Assembly (NCBI RefSeq): GCF_024606225.1
Contig: NZ_JAGRPU010000002.1
Span: 1-64,000, forward strand
DNA: 64,000 nt
Source of the DNA: Endozoicomonas sp. ISHI1
GTDB lineage: Bacteria > Pseudomonadota > Gammaproteobacteria > Pseudomonadales > Endozoicomonadaceae
Direction of reading: 5' to 3'
A program made the position numbers and the translations under genes. Shown here one piece after another: positions 7,160 to 17,380 of the stretch (position 1 is the first letter of the stretch; each line of letters starts with the position of its first letter). The notes beneath the pieces were generated by a model, which worked only from the letters and a program-made list of their open reading frames with translations, was not told where the DNA came from and did no database searches.

Positions 7160-8557
7160 TTACTTCCGAAGAGACAGAAAGGACTGCTGCCCATTCTTAA
7201 TGGTCAGAACCAACTCATCCACACTGTAGCCATCAAATTTATTAACATTATCGATAATGGCGGGTGAAAGCCCTTCTCGCAGAAGGAGTCCATTGACCAG
7301 AATGCAGCCGATAGTTCTGGCATTCCCGTCTCTAAAAGGGTGGGTATGTTGAAGATTTCGACAGAGTTCAGCAATAGCGTGGATAATTGCGTCATGTCGC
7401 AGCTCGCTGTCCGTTTCAGTTATTTCTTGCAACTTGTTCTCAAAGGCCTGGCAATATTTTATGGATAACTCAATGCCTTTTTGACCTTTAAAATCAATGA
7501 AAACCTGGTATGTATAACGATCGAGTCTTTCTATTCTCGGAAAATTGTTCTCGTTAGCCAACTTCGTTATTTCAATTAAGCCATTCTTTGTGAAGTTTTG
7601 CCCCCTCACATAACCAACGACCGCTTCGTTCCAGGAGAAGTCTTTAATAATCACATCTGCACGAGCAGACATAACATCGGATGTAGTCAACTCATGAATA
7701 GCTTCAAGCTTACTGTAATCCAGGGGTTTATTAGCCAAAATATTACCGGCTTCTTTAAAGGCAGTTAGCATAGCCGCTGCATACCCAGGCTCATCCTCAT
7801 AACAAAACAGACCTAAACCGTATTCTTCCCAGTGTCCCTCATCAATAAAAAATCTGTACAGCTCATCCAAAGGAAAGCCTTTGAACGGTTCTGTTTGATC
7901 CAGCATAGTCTGAACTTCAGCGGACTTCTCAAAAGCGCGACAAATACCCTTTAAAAGGTGGTATAAACGCAAAGAGAGGCGCTGTTCACCTTTTTCGTGA
8001 TCAATAATAGATTGTTGAATGGCTTCAATACTCATTTCTGAAAGAACAAGAGCGCAAGCCTTGCGTGCAAAGGCCCCAACCTGCTTCTCTTCATGAAAAT
8101 AATTTGGCAGCTGTTCTATCGAGCTAAGTAAGTCTTCACACTTACTCAAGGTGCTGGAGCTATCCCACTGAAACATAGGCACAGCTTCAAAATTGCTGAG
8201 CCATCCGTCGAGCCTCGCAAGGAAATATGCGTAATAAGTATGTCCCCGCCTATCAATAAGCTCCGTTGCTCGTCCCTGATTAAATGCTGCTTTACAACCA
8301 TTAACGATTTTTTCAAAACTTCGTTCACTCTGCTCAACATTATCAGGAGATAATCTGGTTATTTTTCTGCCCGACAACTGTTTATCAGGAACCTGTGATT
8401 CATCCGACGGCAAATCCCTTTTTACGGTAGAAGGACATCGGCCAAAAACAAATCGTGACTGCTCTTTCGAACCAAACAGATATAGGTTCGCATCGCTTAT
8501 ATCGTCAAATGGATGAATCATATTCCGGAGCGCATTAGCAAAATAAGAGGGTATCAT
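7160..8557 (-). CDS. Fic-domain protein (probable AMPylator or related nucleotidyl transferase)
   Basis: About 465 residues. The C-terminal quarter carries the Fic motif as HPFRDGNARTIG, preceded by the helix HAIAELCRNLQHT. The catalytic His and the D/E-GN anion-binding part are present; the canonical second Gly of GNGR is Ala (GNAR). The N-terminal 330 residues are mostly helical and not recognised. No signal peptide is seen. A GTG at 8569 is an alternative start, but the ATG at 8557 has a better upstream purine stretch (GTGAG). Fic enzymes attach AMP or related groups to target proteins. As a protein encoded near exported proteins and a T3SS it could be an effector, but an internal stress or toxin role is equally possible. 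I did not find the inhibitory (S/T)xxxE(G/N) motif with confidence. Confidence 0.75.
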   Translation of the reverse strand: MIPSYFANALRNMIHPFDDISDANLYLFGSKEQSRFVFGRCPSTVKRDLPSDESQVPDKQLSGRKITRLSPDNVEQSERSFEKIVNGCKAAFNQGRATELIDRRGHTYYAYFLARLDGWLSNFEAVPMFQWDSSSTLSKCEDLLSSIEQLPNYFHEEKQVGAFARKACALVLSEMSIEAIQQSIIDHEKGEQRLSLRLYHLLKGICRAFEKSAEVQTMLDQTEPFKGFPLDELYRFFIDEGHWEEYGLGLFCYEDEPGYAAAMLTAFKEAGNILANKPLDYSKLEAIHELTTSDVMSARADVIIKDFSWNEAVVGYVRGQNFTKNGLIEITKLANENNFPRIERLDRYTYQVFIDFKGQKGIELSIKYCQAFENKLQEITETDSELRHDAIIHAIAELCRNLQHTHPFRDGNARTIGCILVNGLLLREGLSPAIIDNVNKFDGYSVDELVLTIKNGQQSFLSLRK

Positions 8558-8774
8558 TTGATGACTCACTGTCGTTTTTGAAGTATTTCTCTCCCAAACT
8601 ATTAGTCTCTCGGTGATTTAGTCAAGTGACTTTAAGAAGTTATAGCCCTTGTGGTACGAAAAACAGCGAGAGACACAAGATCCGAATTGCTCTTCATTCG
8701 GTGGAAGGACAGTTTTTTTCTGATCGAGCATAACCCCGAATAACCAGACACCGCTTACTTCCAGATGGCTGGTA

Positions 8775-10586
8775 TTATGGCTCAATGTCGTTCAGCAAAG
8801 ATAGCAGGTAGCCCTTTAGCCTTGGATCCTGAATTAACTTGAATATCGCGTCAAGCTGTTCTGAATCATAACCGGTATTTTGATATAAGATGTTATGAAC
8901 TATTACCTTGGCAGCCAAAATATCGCGTATATCGGCACTTTCTGTGTGTTTGATTTCTTCAAATAATTCACTTTTTCCTCCCTGTACCCATCTTCTTTTG
9001 ACCTGTGTATCGAGCTTCCAGAGCGTATGATTGGGGCGGTGAACCAGCCATATAACATCGAGCAGATCGGGCATGGCATTTTTAGCCTTAATGATTCGCT
9101 TGTTTGCCTGGCGACGAAGCGGTGAGTCAAAGTTAAATTGATTCAGCGCTGCTGCCTTTATTTCTGGCCGATACTCACTCACGAAAAACGACTCAAGGCC
9201 TGTGTTTTTCCAGAAGGATTGGAGATCCGCATTGACCTGACTTTCAAAAAAGCGCCACTCATAAAAGGGAATCTTATTCATTGTAATGGCTTTGGCCAGG
9301 CTGATATTGCCTGTAACGAGAATTAACGGATTAGAGAAATAGAGCAAAGCATTGTAAGCATTTTCGTTAGCGATAGTGCCAGGGTTGATAAACGTTATTT
9401 TTCTATGTTCTGTGGCAGTGCCGTCAACATAACCCCCTGACTGGTCATTTGACTTGTAACTAACATGACTAAAACCCAGTTCTTTGAGCATTTTCTTAAA
9501 GGCTGGCTTTGCAACAGTTGATGCTTTGAGGGGAGTAATGATTTTTACTTCGCCGGGTTCTACTCTTCTGATAATGCCCAAATACTCTTTCAAGAAGGCC
9601 TCATCATGGTAATAAGCGGTATAATACGACACATTCTGAATATTTTCTGCCTGAGTATGCAAATCATCATAACCTGTAAGAACATATCCGAGCCAAGGCT
9701 TATCACGCAGTAATTTTTTTAAATCCTTGTGCAATGAAGTTGATGCTTTGTCTTTTGATAATTCGTAATGGTCAACTTTGTCGATCAGCTCTGAGTTAAA
9801 AGGCAGGCCAATATGCAGTTCACCCAGACCAAATCTTGGCGTAGCAGTAGAGAATTTATGTTGTTCGGTGCTAATGGAGCAGTTCGAAAGATTCTGGCAC
9901 AAATCATAACCCTCACGGAGGAAGTCTGAGATGTAGTTCATGGTTCGATGACTGATAGGCATACTGTCATAGTTGCTGAAGCCAGATCTCTGGTGAAAGT
10001 CTTCTACCAGCCATAAAGAATGAATAAAATTCTTTGCCACACCCTCATTTCTGGCAGCAATATTTGCATACCGACCAACTCCCAGCCAATTGAGTGTTCT
10101 GGGGATTCTCATTCCTGCCCAGGTTGATAGGGATAGGATAAAGCTAGCCACCTCCTTCTGAAGCCAGAATGCCTCATCTTCACGTCGTTCATCTTTATAA
10201 ATCCAATTAATTTTCAGATCAGAAGCTTCAGAAAAATCACGGTATAACTTTTTTTTCTGAGACCAGGTACTCTGTACAGTCAGTTCAACAGGAATACTAC
10301 TAAATGCTCTATTGCGAAGAAACTCTCTGTTTACTTCCAGTAAACAGGCAAAGTCATCTGTATCTTCTGCTATTGTTGCCAAAATCAACTTTGGCTCACG
10401 GGGATAAAAATAAGTTGGCCTGTTGTTCAGTGCAAGTAACCATTTGACTAGGGAAGATTCAAGGTTTACTTCCCTGCCATCCATTTCGACTTCTGTAGCG
10501 CAGGCAAATGGAGTCATAAAATTAAAAATAACGATGAACAACTGCATTATTGCTTTAAAGGCTTTGTGAAAATTATTCAGATACAT
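8775..10586 (-). CDS. Exported protein of unknown function, paralogue A
   Basis: 603 residues with a signal peptide (AIMQLFIVIFNFMTPFACA, cleavage before TEVEMDG). The ATG has AAGGAG about 12 bases upstream. It is a close paralogue of the next gene upstream on the same strand. Conserved blocks include EPKLILAT near the start, FGLGELHIGLPFNSEL, and in the C-terminal half PLILVTGNISLAKAI followed by PFYEWRFFES. The last block recalls the C-terminal nucleotide-sugar lobe of GT-B glycosyltransferases such as the EarP family. That likeness is weak and by eye only. I do not recognise the family otherwise. Composition is AT-rich like the OTU array beyond. Confidence 0.6.
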   Translation of the reverse strand: MYLNNFHKAFKAIMQLFIVIFNFMTPFACATEVEMDGREVNLESSLVKWLLALNNRPTYFYPREPKLILATIAEDTDDFACLLEVNREFLRNRAFSSIPVELTVQSTWSQKKKLYRDFSEASDLKINWIYKDERREDEAFWLQKEVASFILSLSTWAGMRIPRTLNWLGVGRYANIAARNEGVAKNFIHSLWLVEDFHQRSGFSNYDSMPISHRTMNYISDFLREGYDLCQNLSNCSISTEQHKFSTATPRFGLGELHIGLPFNSELIDKVDHYELSKDKASTSLHKDLKKLLRDKPWLGYVLTGYDDLHTQAENIQNVSYYTAYYHDEAFLKEYLGIIRRVEPGEVKIITPLKASTVAKPAFKKMLKELGFSHVSYKSNDQSGGYVDGTATEHRKITFINPGTIANENAYNALLYFSNPLILVTGNISLAKAITMNKIPFYEWRFFESQVNADLQSFWKNTGLESFFVSEYRPEIKAAALNQFNFDSPLRRQANKRIIKAKNAMPDLLDVIWLVHRPNHTLWKLDTQVKRRWVQGGKSELFEEIKHTESADIRDILAAKVIVHNILYQNTGYDSEQLDAIFKLIQDPRLKGYLLSLLNDIEP

Positions 10587-10642
10587 GCCTTATTAGTCTC
10601 CTTATGATATGAGAACGGCCTATACGATAATGTTTTACTGGG

Positions 10643-10770
10643 CACAACGGTTTTCTTCAAAGAATTGACAAAGACAATCCTATTAAGACAATTAATAGTC
10701 GTCGTGTAACCCATGTAAACTTCTGCACTCACAGCTTCGATTTATTTCGGATAGTGTCAAAGTGTTAGCA
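10643..10770 (+). repeat. Degenerate copy of the NRRVTHV small-ORF repeat
   Basis: In one plus-strand frame this reads HNGFLQRIDK ... RRVTHVNFCTH. It matches the repeated small ORFs found before OTU paralogues 2, 3 and 4 (see 17496 and 28668). There is no start codon in frame, so it is a remnant. Its presence between the two 600-residue paralogues links these genes to the same duplication history as the OTU array. Confidence 0.55.
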
Positions 10771-10861
10771 GCCTGACTGAGAATAGACTGCCCCAGGCGG
10801 CAACGGTTCCTGCGTTGCTCTGGCTCCTGCATTAATTGAACAGATATAACGTCAACTGTTT

Positions 10862-12730
10862 CTATGGCTTATGTTTGATCATCAGTGATATCAGGTACTC
10901 CCTGAGCCTTGGATCCTGAATTAGCTTGATTAACTCGTCAAGCTGTTCTGAATCATAACCGGTATTCTGATCTAAAATGTGCTGAATCAGTACCTTGGCA
11001 GCCAAAACATCCCGTATATCAGCACTTTCTGTGTGTTTGATTTCATCGAATAGTTGACTTTTTTCTCCCAGCCGCAATCTTTCCTTGACCTTTTTATCAA
11101 GACGCCAGAGCGCAAGATTGGGGCGATGGACCAACCATATAACGTCGAGCAGATCAGGCATGGCGTTTTTTTCTTTAATAATACGCTGGTTTGTCTGACG
11201 ACGAAGCACTGAGTCAAAGTTAAATTGATTGAGTGCTGCTGCTTTTCTTTCTGGCTGATACTCACTTACGAAAAACGCCTCAAGGGTGGTGCCTTGCCAG
11301 AAGGATTGGAGATGCTCATTCGTGTGACTCTCAAAGTAACGCCATTCGTAAAAAGGAATCTTATTCATTGTGATGGCTTTGGCCAGACCAATATTACCTG
11401 TAACGAGAATTAAAGGATTAGAGAAATAAAGCAAAGCATTGTAAGCATTCTCGTTAGCAATAAAACCTGGATCGATAAACGTTATTTTTCTATATGCAGG
11501 GGCAGTGCGGTCAACATAGCCACTTGACTGTCCGTTTGATTTGTAATTAACTTCGCTAAAACCCAGTTCTTTGAGCATTTCCTTAAAGGCTGGCTTTACA
11601 AAAGTTGACCGTTTAAGAGGTGCAACAATTTTTACTTCGCCAGATTCTATTCTTCTGATAATGTCCAAATACTCTTTCAAGAAGGCTTCATCGCGGTAAT
11701 AGGCGATATAATACGAAACATGCTGGATAGTTTCTGGCTGAGTGTCCAAATCATTATTATCTGTAAGAGCATATACCAGCCATGGCTTATCGTTCAGTAA
11801 TTGCTTAAAATCATTATGCAGTGAAGTTGATGTTTTGTCTTTTGATAATTCGTAATTGTCAACTTTCGCGATCAGCTCAGAGTTAAAAGGCAACCCAATG
11901 TGCAGTCCACCCAGACCAAATCTTGGCGTAGCAATAGAGAATTTATGTTGTTCTGTGCTAATGGAGCAATTTGAAAGGTTTTGATACACATCATCACCCT
12001 CATACCAAAAGTCTGAAATGCAACTCATGGTTCGATGACTCAAAGACATGGTTTTAGGGCTATAAAATCCAGCTCTTTGGTGAAATTTTTCTACCAACGA
12101 TAAAGAATCAATAAAACTTTCATTGAAGCCTTTACCTCTGGCATAAATATTAGAATACTGACTAATTCCCAGCCAATTGGTTGAACTGGGTGCTCTCATT
12201 TCCTCCCAGTTTGATAGGGATAGAGTTAAACTGGAAACCTCCATCTGAAGCCAGGATTTGTCTTCATGTCCTTCATCTTCAAAAATCCAATTAATTTTAA
12301 GATCTGCAGCTTCAGGAAAAGCATCGTATAATTCTTTTTGCTGGGACCGGGTAGTCTGTACATTCAATTCAACCGGAATACTATTATTAAAAGATCCATT
12401 GCCAAGAAACTCTCTGTTTAATTCCAGTAAACAGGCAAAGTCATCCGTACCTTCTTCTACCATTGTTGCTAAAATCAATTTCGGCTCATTGGGATAATCA
12501 ACAAATGGACTATCATTCAGTGCAAGCATCCATTTGACTATGGAAGATTTAAGGTTTATTACCCTTCCATCCATTTCGACTTCTGTAGCAGAGGTAAACG
12601 AGGTCATAAAACAAAGGGTAACGGCCAGTAACAGCATAATAGTTGTAAAGGCCTTGAGTGCAGAATAACTGTCAGTGAGTTTCAATACAATACGATCATG
12701 GGACGAAAGCACTTGTTTCAGATAATTCAT
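10862..12730 (-). CDS. Exported protein of unknown function, paralogue B
   Basis: 622 residues from the ATG at 12730, which has AAGG ten bases upstream; a longer frame from 12775 lacks a good site. The N-terminus has a long charged segment and then a hydrophobic stretch (TTIMLLLAVTLCFMTSFTSA) ending before TEVEMDG, the same mature start as paralogue A. It is alignable with A along its whole length, including GLHIGLPFNSEL, PLILVTGNIGLAKAI and PFYEWRYFES, and also NAMPDLLDVIWLVHRP near the C-terminus. No catalytic motif is certain. The two genes form a tandem pair in the same orientation, pointing away from the OTU array. Confidence 0.6.
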   Translation of the reverse strand: MNYLKQVLSSHDRIVLKLTDSYSALKAFTTIMLLLAVTLCFMTSFTSATEVEMDGRVINLKSSIVKWMLALNDSPFVDYPNEPKLILATMVEEGTDDFACLLELNREFLGNGSFNNSIPVELNVQTTRSQQKELYDAFPEAADLKINWIFEDEGHEDKSWLQMEVSSLTLSLSNWEEMRAPSSTNWLGISQYSNIYARGKGFNESFIDSLSLVEKFHQRAGFYSPKTMSLSHRTMSCISDFWYEGDDVYQNLSNCSISTEQHKFSIATPRFGLGGLHIGLPFNSELIAKVDNYELSKDKTSTSLHNDFKQLLNDKPWLVYALTDNNDLDTQPETIQHVSYYIAYYRDEAFLKEYLDIIRRIESGEVKIVAPLKRSTFVKPAFKEMLKELGFSEVNYKSNGQSSGYVDRTAPAYRKITFIDPGFIANENAYNALLYFSNPLILVTGNIGLAKAITMNKIPFYEWRYFESHTNEHLQSFWQGTTLEAFFVSEYQPERKAAALNQFNFDSVLRRQTNQRIIKEKNAMPDLLDVIWLVHRPNLALWRLDKKVKERLRLGEKSQLFDEIKHTESADIRDVLAAKVLIQHILDQNTGYDSEQLDELIKLIQDPRLREYLISLMIKHKP

Positions 12731-13228
12731 AAAGATAATCACCTTAAAACGTATAATGACCCTCTTGTAAACCATCTAACCTTCTCCACTAAACCGCGAT
12801 CAAGCAGGTGCCGGAACGAGCACCGGATTCTGGTGTCAGTTGGCGTATAAACGTTCTTGCTCCAGATCAAAACTGAGTGGTAATCAGAGTGTATCCCGGT
12901 TTCATCAATAAGACACATATAGTAGACCAGTAGCTCCTTTTTACTAGTCCATTTTCACTGGCTCAGAACAGGTTGCGTGATAAACGCGCAAAACTATACG
13001 GCAATATTATTCTTTGTACAGCCCATGAGAACAATATTTAACTTATTCAGAGCCGTTTATTCAGAGATTAAGAGGATGATCAAGTGATAATAAACATCAG
13101 TACCAGCAATTAGAAAGCAGATAGTTTTAAAACAAGCTACTATTCGCTTGTTATAAGGTTTGGTAGGTCTTACCCGGACAATACTGCTCAATATAGAAGC
13201 TTGTATGACATTATAAGGACTGGTAGCT
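12731..13228. other. Divergent intergenic region with the leader of OTU paralogue 1
   Basis: About 500 bp, AT-rich. The left half should hold the promoter of the minus-strand paralogue B. From about 13080 the plus strand matches the leader found before each of the other OTU genes: CATCAGTACCAGCAATTAG, then GATAGTTTTAAAACAAGC and TACTATT, ending in TATAAGGA before the start. No gene is seen. Confidence 0.5.
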
Positions 13229-16200
13229 ATGATGTTAACCGCGTTATCTAAATTGAGAAAAAAAAACATTCATTTTATCGTTTTATTGATAACCCTGAAG
13301 TCTGAGAGTGCTCTTGCACTAAACGAAAAACAAAAAAGCATGTTAAAACAACTCACCCTTCCTGAGTATGAAGAACTTGATAAAGAACTTAAAGAAAAAT
13401 ATTTATACAGGGAAGGTGAAGCTTACATTAATACGTTGATGGCTGATGTTAATAGACGAAAAAGAAACAATTTTTTCAAAAGTAAAAATAGAGAAATAGC
13501 TCAGAAAATGGGGGTTAAGGCTAGTGACAATACTACCAAGCCTGGCATACCTTACACTCTATTAAGGACGTTTAATCTTGTTCAGGCAATGATTCATTAT
13601 GGTAAAGTAGAATCTATCGAGCAAATACCGATAACAAGTGTAGATCAAGTAACGCTTAGAAAAAGTAATCGGGCAGCCAGTGTTGTTGAAAACTATGTAG
13701 ATAGATTATTATCACAAAGAGCAGAAAAAACGCCCATAAAGGATATGGATTGGATAAGTATGTTCTATGAAAATCGGGCTTATCTAGAGCGAAAAACATC
13801 TATTTTTAAGGCAGCAAAAAACAAAGACTTTAATCCTGGATTATCCAATCCATATAGCCCTCTAAATCTTCAGTTACATCTACTACGCAATGGAGAGTTT
13901 ATATTAAAAAATGTCAAAATAATCCGGAAAGGAAACTTTGAGGATGGAGATAAAATAGTTTTATTCGATAAATCAACATCTGCTCCAACCTCTCCCAAGA
14001 GAAACAGCGCATCTAAAGCCAGAGAGATTTACATTGCAACTCATAAACTTCAAGTCTTTCTTAATAAGAAGTATCCAGATAAATTTAAATTAACTATCAA
14101 TGACGACAACATGTTTGTAGTGTCTTTGGAATTTGTAGCACCCTATGGCTGGTGGAAAGATGCATTTTTTAAAATAACGCTTAATTTTGACAATATTGGC
14201 AACAAAATACCAAACGTTTTCATTAAATATGCACCTAAGGTAGCCCACCATTTTACAAATAAACTTTTCTCAACAAAGAGTTATAACTGCTTTTATGGAA
14301 TCAACTTCGGTGGTTATAAATACTGCTGGTCACACAGCCCCGAAAGTGTACTCTATGGATCAGACAATTTTACCGTAGAAGAACATATTTTGAATATAAT
14401 CAATTGTTTGACAGCTGACTTCGATATAAGATCAGAAGGAATTCTTTCACATGACTTGCATGCAAGAAGCCCACAGAATGTGATTACAAAAGAAATAATC
14501 GACGTAAATGAACGGGTACAAAAAATCAGCAAGTCTGTTTATGTAGAAACGGATCACATTAAGATAGAAGAAAGTGTTCGAGAAAGAATAAAGGAAGGAG
14601 AAGATCCATTTTTTGATTATTTGGTAATGGACGATGAGTCCGATGATAAAAACAATATAGAATCAATAAGTACTGATACTTTTATTCCTATCGAAATGCA
14701 ACCTGAAGCTGAGATTGTAGAATTTGATTATACCTCTATAGGAACTTTTCATGATCTGACCTCTGAAGCCAGGCGAAAATCGGAATTTAAAATACCATTA
14801 AATATAGAACCCGTTGTTTATTATAAGAATGAAAAGCTGGATGAGCATAATTTTAAACAGGTTCTGAATAGGATAAGGAAAGGAAATAAAAAAGAAGGAA
14901 ATATAAAAAACAAACACAAGAAAAGGCATAACATTCTTACGCTGATTGTTAAAGTCCCTGATTATGAAAGGCGAGCGTTTGAAATTGCTGCAGCCCATTC
15001 AGATAAATTTTATATTCCAAAGAAGCACTTCCAACTAGCACATTACTTGAGAGCTGACGAAAGCACAGTAGGCAAACCCATAAAATGGGAAATACACATA
15101 GTTGAAAATAAGAAATTAGCAAAAGCTAATAATATGGTTTATCAGTATAAACTCATTTTACCTCTAAAAAGACAAAGGACAACAGAACGCTATAGAGGAG
15201 GATCTCAGTATGATAATCAGGCTAATATTTGGATACCCACTGTTAGAGAAAACATGTCGGAAGTTGAAAAGAAATTCGCTTTAATGTCAATGTATGACTT
15301 ATCACGCAATAAATTAAAAATTCCGAATAATCTAAAAAAAACCGCTGTTTTAAATATGGGTAATAACATTATTACCAAATCATTATTAATGCCACAGGAC
15401 GATAAATGGTTACCAACTCTGAGCCACTTGGATTTATTGCTACAAAGAGTTGAAATGTCGCTCCTTATAAGCCATGAGGACTATTCAACCGCCAAAGAAA
15501 ATAATGTTTTTTTTGAAAGCGTCATTGAAGGAAATATTGAAAAAAATGTTATCACGGATATGTCATTTTTTATTGGATACCTGGCTCCAAACCTGAGAGT
15601 TATATCCACTATGAGCGGTCCAGATAAGGCAGAAATTATTTATCGTATTGTTATAAATTATCTCATAGAAATATGTGTCAGAACTCTTCTAGACAACGAA
15701 TTTGATGCAAGTACTGGAATAGTCAAACAACTTATTGATAAACCGGAGCAATTTAGACTGGAGGACATCTATGCTGCCAACAAAAAAGGTATTTCTGTAG
15801 CTTTTAATGTATTACAAATCACTGATTTTATTTTTACAAAAATTGTTTTTAATCCTATTAATACAGGTAATTTAGAACTTTCTTTTTATGATAATGAAGT
15901 AGAAAACCTTCACATTATTATCAAGAGCATGCGCAAAATTATTGATGATGAGAAAAATCTTATCCCATTGTTTTTGAGTCACTTGTTGCCTGTCGCGAGA
16001 CATTACTCCAGCGATATGGATTTCGAAAGCAGCCAATTTTTAAATAAGTTTACGTTAAGCATTTTAGAAAAATACGGAAGTCGTACAAAAAATAGAGATG
16101 TGCAAGTTTCTCTGCAAGCGTTTCTTAAAAAAACTGAACAAAACTCGAGTTTTTTCAGCAAAGAGAAAACAGATGAATTAATCTTTTTATTTAGGAAAAA

Positions 16201-17380
16201 CACTCCGAATCTTCTCATTAATTTTCCAAATAGACATGGTCAGTTCAGACAAACCTGTTACCATTGTGGTGAAATTTACGAAACTAAAAACCCCATAAGA
16301 GGCAAAGGACGCCGGACAAACAAAACCACTGGCGAACCGAAAGAAACGCTAGTAAGACCTTTTCACAAGGAATGCATGGAACAGGACAGATGCATCAGGA
16401 AACAAGTAGGGCAATTATATAACAAGATGAAAAAGGGATACCCCAAAAAACAATTAGTTGCTCCCGTTTCTTACTATAACCCTGTCCCCGCCGGTTTTGA
16501 GCTGATAAGAATTAATGGCGATGGTAACTGTATGTACTCGTCCATTGCAGAGATATTCAACAGGATTAAACGTTCAAGACAAGCAGGCGCATGGAACCAG
16601 CAAAAGGTAAGACAAATCATGAATTACAACCTTCGTCAAATTTATTCCATGATTGAGGATCATCCTGATCATGAAAAACTGATACAAGAGCTTGAGCTAA
16701 TATTAGGGATCGATTCTGGTATGATTCCAGCCATTCTCGATAATAATATAATTACTGATTCAACCTCTTTCGCTGAATCGGAGTTAGCAAAATTGCAACA
16801 ATATGGCAGTGTGCAACTAATTGCTTTGCTAGTGCCAACACAGGGTGTATGGTTTCCGGTAATTACACAAGGTGACTACGGGTCTAATTATGAGATTTAT
16901 GACCTGAATCGCTGGGTTAATTTTGCTCCTAACCTTTTGGCTATTCTGTTACAGAACCCAAATTATGCATTTCCTGATCTCTCAGAAAGTCAAAGGGAAA
17001 TACTTTTACAGTTATTGCTAAACCAACATTTCGATCAAGCTGTACTCTTCGCCTCAAACCTTACAATAGCCCCTCATCAAGCTTCTCATTATCTTATTCA
17101 TTACCCTGGTTCAGCGGCTCTCCTGGAACACTTTGATGCCGCAGTAAGACTTGGAACGCCCCAGAATAGAGAGGCTGATTTGTCACATACCATTCAGATA
17201 CATGAGTCGTTTGAAGATCCTTCTAAAGATGGAAATAATAAAAGTAACGAGCTTGACCCCGATTCTTCAGTTTCAACCAATGATACTGAACGTGTGACAT
17301 TACAGGATCGCAATCCCTTATCCCTAATGATTCAAACAAGTGCTAAAGCACTCCTAACCACGCCAGAGAATAGTATGTAA
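13229..17380 (+). CDS. Exported OTU-like cysteine protease, array paralogue 1
   Basis: 1383 residues; start supported by AAGGA and by alignment with the other copies. Order by eye: signal peptide (NIHFIVLLITLKSESALA); a segment at about 259-400 patterned like a ubiquitin-conjugating fold (N-terminal helix SASKAREIYIA, DDNMFVVSLEFVAPYGWWKD, AFFKITLNF, then DNFTVEEHILNIINCL); a ubiquitin-like segment at about 485-577 (TFIPIEM, EARRKSEFKIP, PVVYYKNEKLDEHNF, a Lys-rich insert, then ILTLIVKV); a long helical middle; a zinc-type motif C1010-x2-C1013 ... H1046-x2-C1049; and an OTU motif DGNCMYSS with C1101. The C-terminal tail NPLSLMIQT is conserved. A deubiquitinase-like role after export is inferred, not shown. 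Confidence 0.7.
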   Translation: MMLTALSKLRKKNIHFIVLLITLKSESALALNEKQKSMLKQLTLPEYEELDKELKEKYLYREGEAYINTLMADVNRRKRNNFFKSKNREIAQKMGVKASDNTTKPGIPYTLLRTFNLVQAMIHYGKVESIEQIPITSVDQVTLRKSNRAASVVENYVDRLLSQRAEKTPIKDMDWISMFYENRAYLERKTSIFKAAKNKDFNPGLSNPYSPLNLQLHLLRNGEFILKNVKIIRKGNFEDGDKIVLFDKSTSAPTSPKRNSASKAREIYIATHKLQVFLNKKYPDKFKLTINDDNMFVVSLEFVAPYGWWKDAFFKITLNFDNIGNKIPNVFIKYAPKVAHHFTNKLFSTKSYNCFYGINFGGYKYCWSHSPESVLYGSDNFTVEEHILNIINCLTADFDIRSEGILSHDLHARSPQNVITKEIIDVNERVQKISKSVYVETDHIKIEESVRERIKEGEDPFFDYLVMDDESDDKNNIESISTDTFIPIEMQPEAEIVEFDYTSIGTFHDLTSEARRKSEFKIPLNIEPVVYYKNEKLDEHNFKQVLNRIRKGNKKEGNIKNKHKKRHNILTLIVKVPDYERRAFEIAAAHSDKFYIPKKHFQLAHYLRADESTVGKPIKWEIHIVENKKLAKANNMVYQYKLILPLKRQRTTERYRGGSQYDNQANIWIPTVRENMSEVEKKFALMSMYDLSRNKLKIPNNLKKTAVLNMGNNIITKSLLMPQDDKWLPTLSHLDLLLQRVEMSLLISHEDYSTAKENNVFFESVIEGNIEKNVITDMSFFIGYLAPNLRVISTMSGPDKAEIIYRIVINYLIEICVRTLLDNEFDASTGIVKQLIDKPEQFRLEDIYAANKKGISVAFNVLQITDFIFTKIVFNPINTGNLELSFYDNEVENLHIIIKSMRKIIDDEKNLIPLFLSHLLPVARHYSSDMDFESSQFLNKFTLSILEKYGSRTKNRDVQVSLQAFLKKTEQNSSFFSKEKTDELIFLFRKNTPNLLINFPNRHGQFRQTCYHCGEIYETKNPIRGKGRRTNKTTGEPKETLVRPFHKECMEQDRCIRKQVGQLYNKMKKGYPKKQLVAPVSYYNPVPAGFELIRINGDGNCMYSSIAEIFNRIKRSRQAGAWNQQKVRQIMNYNLRQIYSMIEDHPDHEKLIQELELILGIDSGMIPAILDNNIITDSTSFAESELAKLQQYGSVQLIALLVPTQGVWFPVITQGDYGSNYEIYDLNRWVNFAPNLLAILLQNPNYAFPDLSESQREILLQLLLNQHFDQAVLFASNLTIAPHQASHYLIHYPGSAALLEHFDAAVRLGTPQNREADLSHTIQIHESFEDPSKDGNNKSNELDPDSSVSTNDTERVTLQDRNPLSLMIQTSAKALLTTPENSM

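Noticed and set aside
10862-12730. Assigning the 600-residue paralogues as EarP-type glycosyltransferases
   Set aside because: Only one short block is similar and the proteins carry export signals; kept as a weak hint only.
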